Notes under the pieces: generated by a model
The model's input: the letters and a program-made list of their open reading frames with translations, nothing else
Database searches by the model: none
What the model was told of the DNA's origin: nothing
NCBI GenBank assembly: GCA_009936675.1
Contig: JAACDY010000097.1
Span: 1-9,813 of the forward strand
Length of the DNA stretch: 9,813 nt
Source: Bacteroidota bacterium
GTDB lineage: Bacteria; Bacteroidota; Bacteroidia; Flavobacteriales; Flavobacteriaceae
Direction: 5' to 3'
Shown here: positions 1 through 6,624 of the stretch, one piece after another
Layout of the letters: every line of letters starts with the position of its first letter
How positions within the stretch are numbered: the stretch's first letter is position 1
Translations under genes and position numbers: made by a program

Positions 1-797
1 AATAGTTTTTTGAATTGTTCGCGATAGGGATGGAAACTAACCCCTCCGTGGAAGTAAACTTCTACCATTGGCCATACTTCTGTAATGGTTGCCTTTTGTG
101 TTTTTTCCAAAACATTTTGCAACAATACCAACATCCAGGAGGGAACACCTGCCAGGCTGGTGACTTTTTCTTCTAAGGTTTCGTTAATGATGGCTTCCAT
201 TTTGCTTTCCCATTCCGACATAAGGGAAACTTTTTGACTGGGTGTACTGCCCAATTCTGCCCAAAAAGGAAGGTTGTCAATAATGATGGCTGACAAATCC
301 CCAAAATAACTGTTTGTATTTTGATACAACTCACTGCTCCCTCCCAAACGCAGGCATTTACCCGCCAAAATCTGCGCATCCTCATTATTGTTGTAATAAA
401 TCGAAAGCATGTCTTTCCCCGCTTTGTAATGACAATCTTCTAATGACTCATTACTGATGGGAATGTATTTACTTTTGGCATTGGTGGTTCCACTAGATTT
501 AGCAAACCACTTTATGGGGGTAGGCCAGAAAATATTGTGCGCACCTTTTCTGCAACGTTCAATTTCAGGAACGATATCCTCGTAGCCTACTATGGGCAGT
601 CGGTTCTTAAAGTCGGTATAATTTTTAATGGACTCAAAATCGTTTATTTTTCCAGTTTCTGTTTTCGAGGCTATATTCAAAAGACCATGCAATAATTCCT
701 GCTGAACTTCATTGGGATATTTCATAAACAGCTCCATCTGATGGATGCGTTTTTTAAGAAACCAAGAAGCAACGGAATTGAAAAGGGGAATTGGCAT
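1..797 (-). CDS. GH3-family acyl-adenylate/amidosynthetase-like protein, partial (3' end outside window)
   Basis: Reading the minus strand from the ATG at 797-795 gives 265 codons without a stop, beginning MPIPLFNSVASWFLKKRIHQ and running off the left edge. The protein matches my memory of bacterial GH3 (auxin-responsive promoter family) proteins, members of the ANL adenylate-forming superfamily. Visible family marks are the ATP/AMP-binding loop SSGTT at residues 101-105, preceded by IKWFAK, the segment LAGVPSWM at about 215-222, and YFHGGVSFHPYR at about 248-259. Full-length members are about 500 residues, so roughly half is present. Plant GH3 enzymes join amino acids to acyl acids through an acyl-adenylate; the substrate of the Bacteroidota version is not known to me. 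No signal peptide is seen, so it is probably cytoplasmic. The gene is divergent from the DUF2797 gene, with 45 bp between the starts. The family call is firm; the reaction is inferred from the family. Confidence 0.9.
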   Translation of the reverse strand, partial: MPIPLFNSVASWFLKKRIHQMELFMKYPNEVQQELLHGLLNIASKTETGKINDFESIKNYTDFKNRLPIVGYEDIVPEIERCRKGAHNIFWPTPIKWFAKSSGTTNAKSKYIPISNESLEDCHYKAGKDMLSIYYNNNEDAQILAGKCLRLGGSSELYQNTNSYFGDLSAIIIDNLPFWAELGSTPSQKVSLMSEWESKMEAIINETLEEKVTSLAGVPSWMLVLLQNVLEKTQKATITEVWPMVEVYFHGGVSFHPYREQFKKL

Positions 798-817
798 AAG
801 AAGGTGTATCTTTAAGA

Positions 818-851
818 CAAAAATATAAACTTTCGCTTAAAGATGTTCAAA
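818..851 (-). promoter_or_regulatory. Putative Bacteroidota-type promoter for the GH3 gene
   Basis: On the minus strand, TATTTTTG (825-818) fits the Bacteroidota -7 consensus TAnnTTTG exactly. TTTG at 851-848 lies 22 bp upstream as a possible -33 element. A transcript would start about 10-15 bases upstream of the GH3 ATG. The -33 part lies inside the first codons of the divergent DUF2797 gene. This is a motif match only. Confidence 0.4.
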
Positions 852-1628
852 GGAGTTCTAAAGAAAATGATTACGGAAATGGGAGCCCCCATTCGCTATT
901 TTCTCAATTTGGAAAATGACTTTTTGGAAATGAACCAATTTTTAGATCAGAAAATCAAGATGGAATTTACGGGGACTCAGTGTCTGAGTTGCCATGCATC
1001 AAAGCCCATCTTCAGACAGGGCTTTTGTAAAAGTTGTTTTTTCGAAATCCCATCGGCAGGAGATTGGGTCATGCGACCAGAATTGAGCAAAGCACATTTG
1101 GGAGAAGAAGATCGAGATTTGGAGTACGAAAAAAAGGTACAGCTGCAACCCCATGCGGTTTATTTGGCTTTGAGCAGTCACCTTAAGGTGGGGGTAACTC
1201 GAAAAAGTCAAATCCCCACAAGGTGGATTGACCAAGGTGCTCACCAAGCCGTCGCGATTTTGGAAGTTCCCAACCGCTACCTGGCCGGAGTGGCCGAGGT
1301 GAGTCTAAAAGAATATTTTTCCGATAAGACCAATTGGCGTAAAATGTTGCAAAACGATCATGAGGAGGTGTCATGGCAGCAAGCCATCAACCAATCCATA
1401 GATGGACTTCCCAAAGATCTAAAGCCTTATATCACCAAAGATTCTCAGTTGACCGAAATACAATTTCCAGTTCTGCAATATCCTGAAAAGGTTAAAAGCT
1501 TAAACCTTGAAAAAGAAAGCAGCTATACCGGAGTACTCAAAGGCATTAAAGGGCAATATCTGATCTTCGAAGATCAAACGGTTTTTAATGTTCGCTCCAA
1601 TGAGGGCTTAGTGGTTAGTATTAATTAA
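843..1628 (+). CDS. DUF2797 family protein (zinc-ribbon-like, GIY-YIG-like core)
   Basis: This is a 261-residue protein of the uncharacterised DUF2797 family, recognised from its N-terminus (FKGVLKKM.TE.G.PI.YFL), its cysteine pairs and its C-terminus (YTGVLKGIKGQYLIFED..VFN.RS.EGLVV). Two CxxC pairs, C47/C50 and C62/C65, with FRQGFC between them, look like a treble-clef or zinc-ribbon metal site. Downstream, VYLAL (106-110), LKVGVTR (114-120), PTRW (125-128) and an AE..LKEYF segment (151-159) resemble the core order of GIY-YIG/T5orf172 domains; this comparison is my inference. No signal peptide or membrane segment is visible. The ATG at 843 is preferred over the internal ATG at codon 9 because related proteins, as I recall them, begin with the same GVL.KM stretch. 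The stop overlaps the rluF stop by 4 bp. Function is unknown; a nucleic-acid-binding role is only a guess. Confidence 0.85.
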   Translation: MFKGVLKKMITEMGAPIRYFLNLENDFLEMNQFLDQKIKMEFTGTQCLSCHASKPIFRQGFCKSCFFEIPSAGDWVMRPELSKAHLGEEDRDLEYEKKVQLQPHAVYLALSSHLKVGVTRKSQIPTRWIDQGAHQAVAILEVPNRYLAGVAEVSLKEYFSDKTNWRKMLQNDHEEVSWQQAINQSIDGLPKDLKPYITKDSQLTEIQFPVLQYPEKVKSLNLEKESSYTGVLKGIKGQYLIFEDQTVFNVRSNEGLVVSIN

Positions 1629-2356
1629 ACTTCAGTTTTTGAAGATTTACTCAGAAGCTGATTCAGTGTTTTGAATTCTTCAGGCTTGAGATAGCGCCAT
1701 TTTCCCACTTTTACATCCAGTTTTACATTCATGATCCGTATCCTTTTGAGTTCGGTTACCCGATAATTTAAGTGCTCACACATCCTACGGATTTGTCGGT
1801 TCAAGCCTTGAGTTAAAATAATTCTGAATTGATTTTTATGGGTTTGTTTTACAAAACACTTTTTGGTAACAGTATCCAAAACAGGAACACCATTGCCCAT
1901 TTTATGAATAAAATCCATGGTGATGGGTTTATTTACGGTGACAACATATTCTTTTTCGTGATGGTTACGAGCACGGAGAATTTTGTTGACAATTTCCCCG
2001 TCGTTGGTCAAAAAAATAAGCCCCTCACTGGGTTTGTCCAGTCGGCCTACAGGAAAGATCCTTTTGGGGTAGTTGATGTAATCAATGATGTTGTCTTTTT
2101 CAACACGGGTATCGGTAGTACAAACAATTCCTTTGGGTTTATTAAAGGCCAGATAGACGTGTTTGTTTTTGGGTGAATTGAGCATTTCACCATTGACCGA
2201 TATTTTGTCCTCAGGACTTACTTTTACTCCCATTTCGGCTTTTTTTCCATTGACCATCACTCTGCCAGCGTCGATCAGTTTGTATGCTTCCCTACGGGAA
2301 CAAAAGCCAATTTCACTCAGGTATTTATTGATTCGGGTGAGGTTTGTTTTTTCCAT
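1625..2356 (-). CDS. rluF: 23S rRNA pseudouridine synthase RluF-type
   Basis: This 243-residue pseudouridine synthase of the RsuA/RluB/E/F family has an N-terminal S4 RNA-binding domain (about residues 7-62, RINKYLSEIGFCSRREA) followed by the catalytic domain. The catalytic motif is GRLDKPSEGL (104-113) with D107 as the nucleophilic aspartate. The blocks KILRARNHHEKEY (125-137), GNGVPVLDTVTKKC (154-167) and GLNRQIRRMCEH (184-195) follow the E. coli RluF sequence closely, as I remember it, which favours RluF over RluB, RluE or RsuA. E. coli RluF makes pseudouridine 2604 in 23S rRNA; the same target is expected here but unproven. The ATG at 2356 is one base after the stop of the upstream transporter gene, so the two are probably co-transcribed and perhaps translationally coupled. 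At its 3' end it overlaps the convergent DUF2797 gene by 4 bp. Confidence 0.93.
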   Translation of the reverse strand: MEKTNLTRINKYLSEIGFCSRREAYKLIDAGRVMVNGKKAEMGVKVSPEDKISVNGEMLNSPKNKHVYLAFNKPKGIVCTTDTRVEKDNIIDYINYPKRIFPVGRLDKPSEGLIFLTNDGEIVNKILRARNHHEKEYVVTVNKPITMDFIHKMGNGVPVLDTVTKKCFVKQTHKNQFRIILTQGLNRQIRRMCEHLNYRVTELKRIRIMNVKLDVKVGKWRYLKPEEFKTLNQLLSKSSKTEV

Positions 2357-2357
2357 T

Positions 2358-3059
2358 TTATAACTTGATTTCTTCTCCCATTTTTAGATCGAATTTTTTT
2401 CTGAACATCCAGACAAACAAATACAACAGTGGGGTGTCTAAAGCGGCTACGATGATTTTAAAAACAAAACCGGACAACACCAGTCCCACGAAAAGATTCC
2501 AGGGTAAGATCCCAAATAGCGAAAGGAGTAAAATGACCGAAAAGGTGTCCAGAAATTGTGAAGCAAAAGTTGAGAAATTGTTTCTCAACCACAGCATTTT
2601 CCCCTTGGTTAGTTTTTTCCAAAAGTGATAAATCCTAATGTCTATGAATTGTGCCAAAAGATAGGCGATCATAGAGGCCAAAACCGCCAAAGGGGATAGG
2701 GAGAAAACTTTTTTGAAAGTAGTATCATCGATGGGAGAATTTTCTATGGCAGGAACGGCATCGGCCAAGAGCAATATCCCCATCGAAAAGAAAGAGGCAA
2801 AGATCCCCGCCGTCACCACTCTGTTGGCGGCTTTTTTTCCATAAATCTCCGAAATCAAATCGGTAATCAAAAAGGTGAGGGGATAGGGTAAGATACCCAC
2901 TGAGAGCTCAAACAACCGACTGCCGAAAATTTCTCCTTCAAAGGGATACCAATAAAAAAACTTTTGAAAAATAAGATTGGACACTACCAATGAGGTAATG
3001 AACAAAGCAGCGAGATACAGATAGATCTTGGCTGCCAATTGTCGTTGTTGAGGTTTCAT
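2358..3059 (-). CDS. yhhQ: Queuosine precursor transporter (YhhQ/VUT family, DUF165)
   Basis: This 233-residue, very hydrophobic inner-membrane protein has about six predicted membrane segments (for example residues 11-32, 51-68, 83-101, 121-139, 170-190 and 194-218). The family signature is clear: YPLTFLITDLISEIYGKKAANRVV (59-82) with its conserved TDLISE.YG core, and AQFIDIRIYHFWKK (136-149) followed by WLRNNFSTFASQFLDT (157-172). E. coli YhhQ imports the queuosine precursors preQ0/preQ1, used to make queuosine in the wobble position of GUN-anticodon tRNAs. No Q biosynthesis gene lies in the window, so whether this cell salvages or also makes the precursor cannot be told. The gene sits 52 bp downstream of sppA and one base upstream of rluF on the same strand, so the three may form an operon. 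The minus strand has GGA about 7 bases before the ATG as a weak ribosome-binding site. Confidence 0.93.
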   Translation of the reverse strand: MKPQQRQLAAKIYLYLAALFITSLVVSNLIFQKFFYWYPFEGEIFGSRLFELSVGILPYPLTFLITDLISEIYGKKAANRVVTAGIFASFFSMGILLLADAVPAIENSPIDDTTFKKVFSLSPLAVLASMIAYLLAQFIDIRIYHFWKKLTKGKMLWLRNNFSTFASQFLDTFSVILLLSLFGILPWNLFVGLVLSGFVFKIIVAALDTPLLYLFVWMFRKKFDLKMGEEIKL

Positions 3060-3081
3060 CTATTCCATTTTTATCGAATAA

Positions 3082-3101
3082 GGAATTCTGGTTTGAATTC
3101 C
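3082..3101. repeat. Short inverted repeat between sppA and yhhQ
   Basis: GGAATTC (3082-3088) and GAATTCC (3095-3101) form a perfect 7-bp stem around a 6-base loop in the 52-bp spacer between sppA and the transporter gene. On the transcribed minus strand there is no clear U-run after it, so it is a poor intrinsic terminator. It could be an mRNA-stabilising or processing hairpin, or chance in AT-rich DNA. Confidence 0.4.
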
Positions 3102-3111
3102 CTCTAGCTGG

Positions 3112-4815
3112 CTAAGTTCGATAAATTCGGTGGCGTATTTTTTTTAAGGGGTGTTGTAATAATTTGGTTTGGGCTTGAGAAAATGCATCCATCAACATAC
3201 TTTCGAAATCTTTGTCATATTTGGGATATTCCACAAGATTGTATTTGTCTATTTCTGCCAATTTTGCGACTGCGGTAATGGCTTCTTGTAGTCCGCCCAA
3301 TGTATCTACCAATCCTATTTTGACGGCATCTTTCCCTGACCAAACCCTGCCTTGAGCAATCTCCTCGACGGCTTCCATGCTCATTGACCTTCCTTCAGCC
3401 ACTCTCGACTTAAAGGTATCATATACTTTTTCTATAGCGGATATGGTACTTTTTTCAAAACCTTCACTGAGGGGTTCGAAAAGACTGTATCCCATCGCAT
3501 TTTTGTGGGTTGTTACTTGTTCTGCATTGATTCCAATTTTGTTGGTCATCCCCCTTATGTTGGGAAACGCTGCTAATACTCCAATGGATCCGGTGATGGT
3601 CATGGGGTCGGCAAAAATTCTATCGGCCAAACTAGAGATATAATAGCCTCCTGATGCAGCAACGTTACCCATTGAAACCACCAAGGGTTTTTCACCTTTT
3701 AGTGTTCTGGAGGCATTGAGTATGATTTCGGAAGTCAAGGCATCCCCTCCTGGAGAGTCAACCCGCAGAACTACTGCCTTGATTTTTTTACTTTCCAATA
3801 TTTCTTTAAAGGCTTTGTTTACGGCCTCCTTTCCAATGATGTCTTCCGATCCTTTGGTATTGAGAATAGGACCTTGAGCGTAAACGATTGCAATGCGGTC
3901 AGAGATTTGTTTGTCATACTCTTGTATCTGAATGTTTAATTCACCAGGATCAACGACTTTCAAACTACCTTCAGGGTCGATTTCCAATGCGACTTTGATT
4001 TTGTTTTCGAAATCATCTTCATAAACCAATCCATCAATGATTCCTTGAGCCAAAGCTTCTTCGGCATCAGTAACAATTAGGTCGTCGGCCAGTGCATCGA
4101 GGGTGTAGGGTTCTATACCACGACTTTGAGCGACTTCATCTCTAAGGGTTTCCCAAACGGCATCCAATAGGCTTTGGATTTGGATGCGATTTTCCTCACT
4201 CATATGATCTTGCAAGTAGGGTTCTACCGCACTTTTATATTTACCATGGCGAATTACTTCCATTTTGACACCGTATTGGTCTTGGAAATCTTCGTAATAG
4301 AGTACCTCTGAGGAAAGTCCTTTGAGTTGCATCATACCCATGGGGTTCATAAATATGCTGTCGGCTACAGAACTCACATAGTAGCCTTTTTGAGACATAT
4401 AATCACCGTAGGCATAGATGAATTTTCCAGAGGTTTTGAATTCTTTTAGTGTATTTCTGATTTCTCTTGCTTGTGCCCAACCTGAGGCGATAAAGCCAGA
4501 GTGTATTTTAATTCCTTTGATCTTATCGTCCTCTTTGGCTTTTTTGATACTTCCAATGATTTCGTCCATTCCTATTTCACCAGAATCAAAATCTGAAAAG
4601 CCTTCTAGTGGGTTATAGCTGGGACTCCTGTCTGTCACCACAGCATTGAGGTTTAAATCCAAAACACTATTTTCTTTGACCCAAGTCCCCTTTGATTGTT
4701 CAAAATTGAGAGAAGTGGCAATGGCGGCTATGCCCATAAAAAAGAAAAGCGCTACCAATCCCATCGCAATGAATGTTCCCAACAGTGAAGCCAAAAAACT
4801 TTTAAAGAAATTCAT
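3112..4815 (-). CDS. sppA: Signal peptide peptidase SppA, 67K type (protease IV)
   Basis: This 567-residue membrane-bound serine protease of family S49 is of the long, two-domain type, close in length to E. coli SppA (about 618). An N-terminal membrane anchor covers about residues 5-35 (FLASLLGTFIAMGLVALFFF), leaving the rest probably outside the inner membrane. The N-terminal S49 repeat carries the catalytic lysine in GKYKSAVEPY (K194). The C-terminal repeat carries the nucleophile in SMGNVAASGGYYIS (S388), preceded by VVLRVDSPGGDALTSE (348-363) and followed by ITGSIGVL (407-414). The Ser/Lys dyad across the two domains is that of the E. coli enzyme, which degrades cleaved signal peptides in the membrane. 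Both catalytic residues are present, so it should be active. The ATG at 4815 begins directly before the membrane anchor. A TATATTTG box lies about 18 bases upstream, and no Shine-Dalgarno sequence is seen. Downstream lie yhhQ and rluF on the same strand. Confidence 0.95.
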   Translation of the reverse strand: MNFFKSFLASLLGTFIAMGLVALFFFMGIAAIATSLNFEQSKGTWVKENSVLDLNLNAVVTDRSPSYNPLEGFSDFDSGEIGMDEIIGSIKKAKEDDKIKGIKIHSGFIASGWAQAREIRNTLKEFKTSGKFIYAYGDYMSQKGYYVSSVADSIFMNPMGMMQLKGLSSEVLYYEDFQDQYGVKMEVIRHGKYKSAVEPYLQDHMSEENRIQIQSLLDAVWETLRDEVAQSRGIEPYTLDALADDLIVTDAEEALAQGIIDGLVYEDDFENKIKVALEIDPEGSLKVVDPGELNIQIQEYDKQISDRIAIVYAQGPILNTKGSEDIIGKEAVNKAFKEILESKKIKAVVLRVDSPGGDALTSEIILNASRTLKGEKPLVVSMGNVAASGGYYISSLADRIFADPMTITGSIGVLAAFPNIRGMTNKIGINAEQVTTHKNAMGYSLFEPLSEGFEKSTISAIEKVYDTFKSRVAEGRSMSMEAVEEIAQGRVWSGKDAVKIGLVDTLGGLQEAITAVAKLAEIDKYNLVEYPKYDKDFESMLMDAFSQAQTKLLQHPLKKIRHRIYRT

Positions 4816-4832
4816 ATCGTTTTATTTTAATC

Positions 4833-4864
4833 CAAATATAGGGTTTGTGGATTTGATTCACGAA
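4833..4864 (-). promoter_or_regulatory. Putative Bacteroidota-type promoter for sppA
   Basis: The minus strand shows TATATTTG (4840-4833), an exact TAnnTTTG -7 box. A TTCG (4864-4861, one mismatch to TTTG) lies 20 bp upstream as a weak -33 element. The transcript would begin around 4826, giving a leader of about 10 bases before the ATG at 4815. In the same 68-bp spacer the plus-strand promoter of the divergent folK gene is not clear: TGGATTTG (4848-4855) is one base off consensus and lacks a -33 partner. Confidence 0.45.
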
Positions 4865-4883
4865 ATTTATACGGAGTATTCAA

Positions 4884-5993
4884 ATGGAGAAAGCATACAT
4901 TTCACTGGGATCCAATAAGGGTCAAAAACTTGAAAATTTGCAAGACGCAGTGCTTCAAATCCAAAAGCAAGTTGGGATACTTACGGATTTATCGTCTATT
5001 TATGAGACCCCGTCTTGGGGTTTTGAAGGCCCTGATTTTTTCAACGCTTGTATTGGAATTCAGACCGACTTTTCGCCAGCCGAGCTACTGCAAAAGTTGT
5101 TGAAGATTGAACGGAAAATGGGAAGGTTAAGAACCACAGATTCAGGCTATAGCTCCCGAAATATCGACTTGGATTTGTTGTTTTTTGAGGATCAAGTCAT
5201 TGACAATGATGACCTGATTTTGCCTCATCCTCGCTTGGAATTGAGGAACTTCATCTTACACCCAATGTGTGAAATTGCACCCGATTTTGTTCACCCGAGA
5301 TTGGGCAAGGACATGACCCATTTGTTAAATTTTTGTAGGGATACTTCCCATCCGACTCAACTCCCTCTTTCCCGTTGGTCTCAGGATCTTTTTTTTGAGG
5401 ATCAATTGTTGGTTTTTGAGGGCAATATCGGTGTGGGAAAAACCTCACTGGCTCAAAAAATCGCCCAAGATTTTAAAGTCCCAAGCTTGTTGGAAAACTT
5501 CGGCAAAAATCCTTTTCTGGAAAAATTTTACGATCAACCCGATCGTTTTGCCCTTCCCTTAGAAAATTATTTTTTGGAGGATCGTTTTCGTCAGTTTGAC
5601 GACTTTGTTAAAGCATCCGCAGCCCTAAAAATGACTGTTGCCGATCACTCCCTGTTCAAATCTTTGGTTTTTGCCAAAATCAATCTTTCTCCCAAGCATT
5701 TTCAAGATTTTAAGGCGAATTATGAGCGCTTATCCGCACAATTAGTCTTTAAGCAAAAGGTGATTTTTCTCCACCAACCCATCGAAAAGTTAATGAAACA
5801 GATCAAAAGTAGGGGGAGGATTTATGAACAAAAAATCACACCTTATTATTTGGAAAAAATTGAGGAGGGTTATCAAAATTATCGGAAAGAGCGATGGTCA
5901 ATTCCCTACCATAGCATTGATTTGACCGATTTGGACTTTATCCACGATGAAAGGGCCTATCAGATGTTACTCCAACGCATCAAAGCGTTTTAA
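4884..5993 (+). CDS. folK: Bifunctional HPPK (FolK) / deoxynucleoside kinase fusion
   Basis: This 369-residue protein joins two enzymes. Residues 1-155 are 6-hydroxymethyl-7,8-dihydropterin pyrophosphokinase, the folate-pathway step before dihydropteroate synthase. Marks are AYISLGSN (4-11), YETPSWGFEGPDFFNA (40-55), SSRNIDLDLLF (90-100) with its two Mg-binding aspartates D95 and D97, and LPHPRLELRNFILHPM (113-128). Residues about 172-369 are a P-loop deoxynucleoside kinase: FEGNIGVGKTSLA (178-190) is Walker A, DHSLFKSLVFAK (254-265) stands where DRS motifs stand in dAK/dGK enzymes, and KSRGRIYEQ (308-316) is the lid. The nucleoside specificity is not readable. This fusion is, to my knowledge, typical of Bacteroidota. 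GGAG at 4873-4876 sits 7 bases before the ATG, one of the few good ribosome-binding sites here. The gene diverges from sppA, and its 3' end overlaps the convergent methyltransferase gene by 14 bp. Confidence 0.94.
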   Translation: MEKAYISLGSNKGQKLENLQDAVLQIQKQVGILTDLSSIYETPSWGFEGPDFFNACIGIQTDFSPAELLQKLLKIERKMGRLRTTDSGYSSRNIDLDLLFFEDQVIDNDDLILPHPRLELRNFILHPMCEIAPDFVHPRLGKDMTHLLNFCRDTSHPTQLPLSRWSQDLFFEDQLLVFEGNIGVGKTSLAQKIAQDFKVPSLLENFGKNPFLEKFYDQPDRFALPLENYFLEDRFRQFDDFVKASAALKMTVADHSLFKSLVFAKINLSPKHFQDFKANYERLSAQLVFKQKVIFLHQPIEKLMKQIKSRGRIYEQKITPYYLEKIEEGYQNYRKERWSIPYHSIDLTDLDFIHDERAYQMLLQRIKAF

Positions 5994-6513
5994 ACTTCTG
6001 ATAAAAATCCCACATTACCACTCCCGAAGCAACAGAGATGTTTAGGGAATGTTTGGTGCCTTCTTGTGGAATTTCAATCACACCATCGCAGAGGTCGACT
6101 GTTGTTTGAGACACGCCTTTGACCTCGTTGCCCAAAACAAAGGCGAAGGTTTCATTTGTTTTGACTGTAAATTTTTCTAGAGAGACAGCCTCTTCCGCTT
6201 GTTCTATGGCATAGACTTTTACACCATCTGTTTGCAATTGTTTTACAATCGCTGTTGCTTGCGAACGATATTCCCAGTCAACAGATTCCGTGGCACCTAG
6301 AGCGGTTTTGTGGATGTCTTTGTGAGGAGGAGTAGCCGTAATCCCGCAGAGGTAGATTTTTTTTATCAAAAAAGCATCAGCAGTTCTGAATACTGAACCG
6401 ATATTGTTGAGACTGCGAACATCGTCAAGGATCAAAATTAAAGGAGTCTTGGGGGCCTCTTTAAAATTGGCTACCGTTTTGCGGTTGAGTTCGTTGTTTT
6501 TTAATTTTCGCAT
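5980..6513 (-). CDS. TrmH/SpoU-family RNA 2'-O-methyltransferase
   Basis: This is a 177-residue SPOUT-class methyltransferase, starting MRKLKNNELNRKT at the ATG 6513-6511. The frame is open 37 codons further up to a non-ATG codon at 6624, but the upstream part has no family similarity and would cross the palindromic spacer, so the shorter start is chosen. The SAM-binding knot motifs are NNIGSVFRTADAF (about 36-48), FAFVLGNEVKGVS (about 123-135) and IEIPQEGTKHSLNISVASGV (about 146-165). These are motifs 1 to 3 of the SpoU family. There is no N-terminal substrate-binding extension of the RlmB type, so it is a minimal single-domain enzyme. Members methylate ribose in tRNA or rRNA; E. coli TrmH acts on G18 of tRNA. 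The exact target here cannot be read. It diverges from mutS (111 bp between starts) and overlaps the end of folK by 14 bp. Confidence 0.9.
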   Translation of the reverse strand: MRKLKNNELNRKTVANFKEAPKTPLILILDDVRSLNNIGSVFRTADAFLIKKIYLCGITATPPHKDIHKTALGATESVDWEYRSQATAIVKQLQTDGVKVYAIEQAEEAVSLEKFTVKTNETFAFVLGNEVKGVSQTTVDLCDGVIEIPQEGTKHSLNISVASGVVMWDFYQKFKTL

Positions 6514-6555
6514 GGGTATAAAATTAGTAAATAATGAGCGGTACCCCCTTGTTAA

Positions 6556-6605
6556 CAAATTTTTAAAACCCAATTCTTGCAAGAATTTATTAATAATTAC
6601 ATTCG
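6556..6605. promoter_or_regulatory. Divergent trmH/mutS promoter region with 16-bp perfect palindrome
   Basis: AATTCTTGCAAGAATT (6572-6587) is a perfect 16-bp palindrome in the 111-bp spacer. It places a TTG on each strand at its centre: plus 6577-6579 and minus 6582-6580. On the plus strand, TACATTCG (6598-6605, one mismatch to TAnnTTTG) lies 18 bp downstream of its TTG and about 20 bases before the mutS GTG. On the minus strand, AAAATTTG (6563-6556, one mismatch) lies 16 bp from its TTG and faces trmH. The palindrome may be two back-to-back -33 boxes, an operator for a dimeric regulator, or both. This is inference from sequence only. Confidence 0.45.
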
Positions 6606-6624
6606 TAAAAACCCTAAACCACAA

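Noticed and set aside
1829..2176. Plus-strand 115-codon open frame antisense to rluF
   Set aside because: It is fully covered by the well-supported rluF gene, with no recognisable motifs or start signals.
3082..3101. Intrinsic terminator between sppA and yhhQ
   Set aside because: The stem is AT-rich, only 7 bp, and has no U-run on the transcribed strand, so it is kept only as an inverted repeat.
5980..6624. A 214-residue form of the TrmH-like methyltransferase starting at 6624
   Set aside because: The extra 37 residues have no family resemblance and cross the palindrome and promoter region; the ATG at 6513 gives the usual N-terminus.
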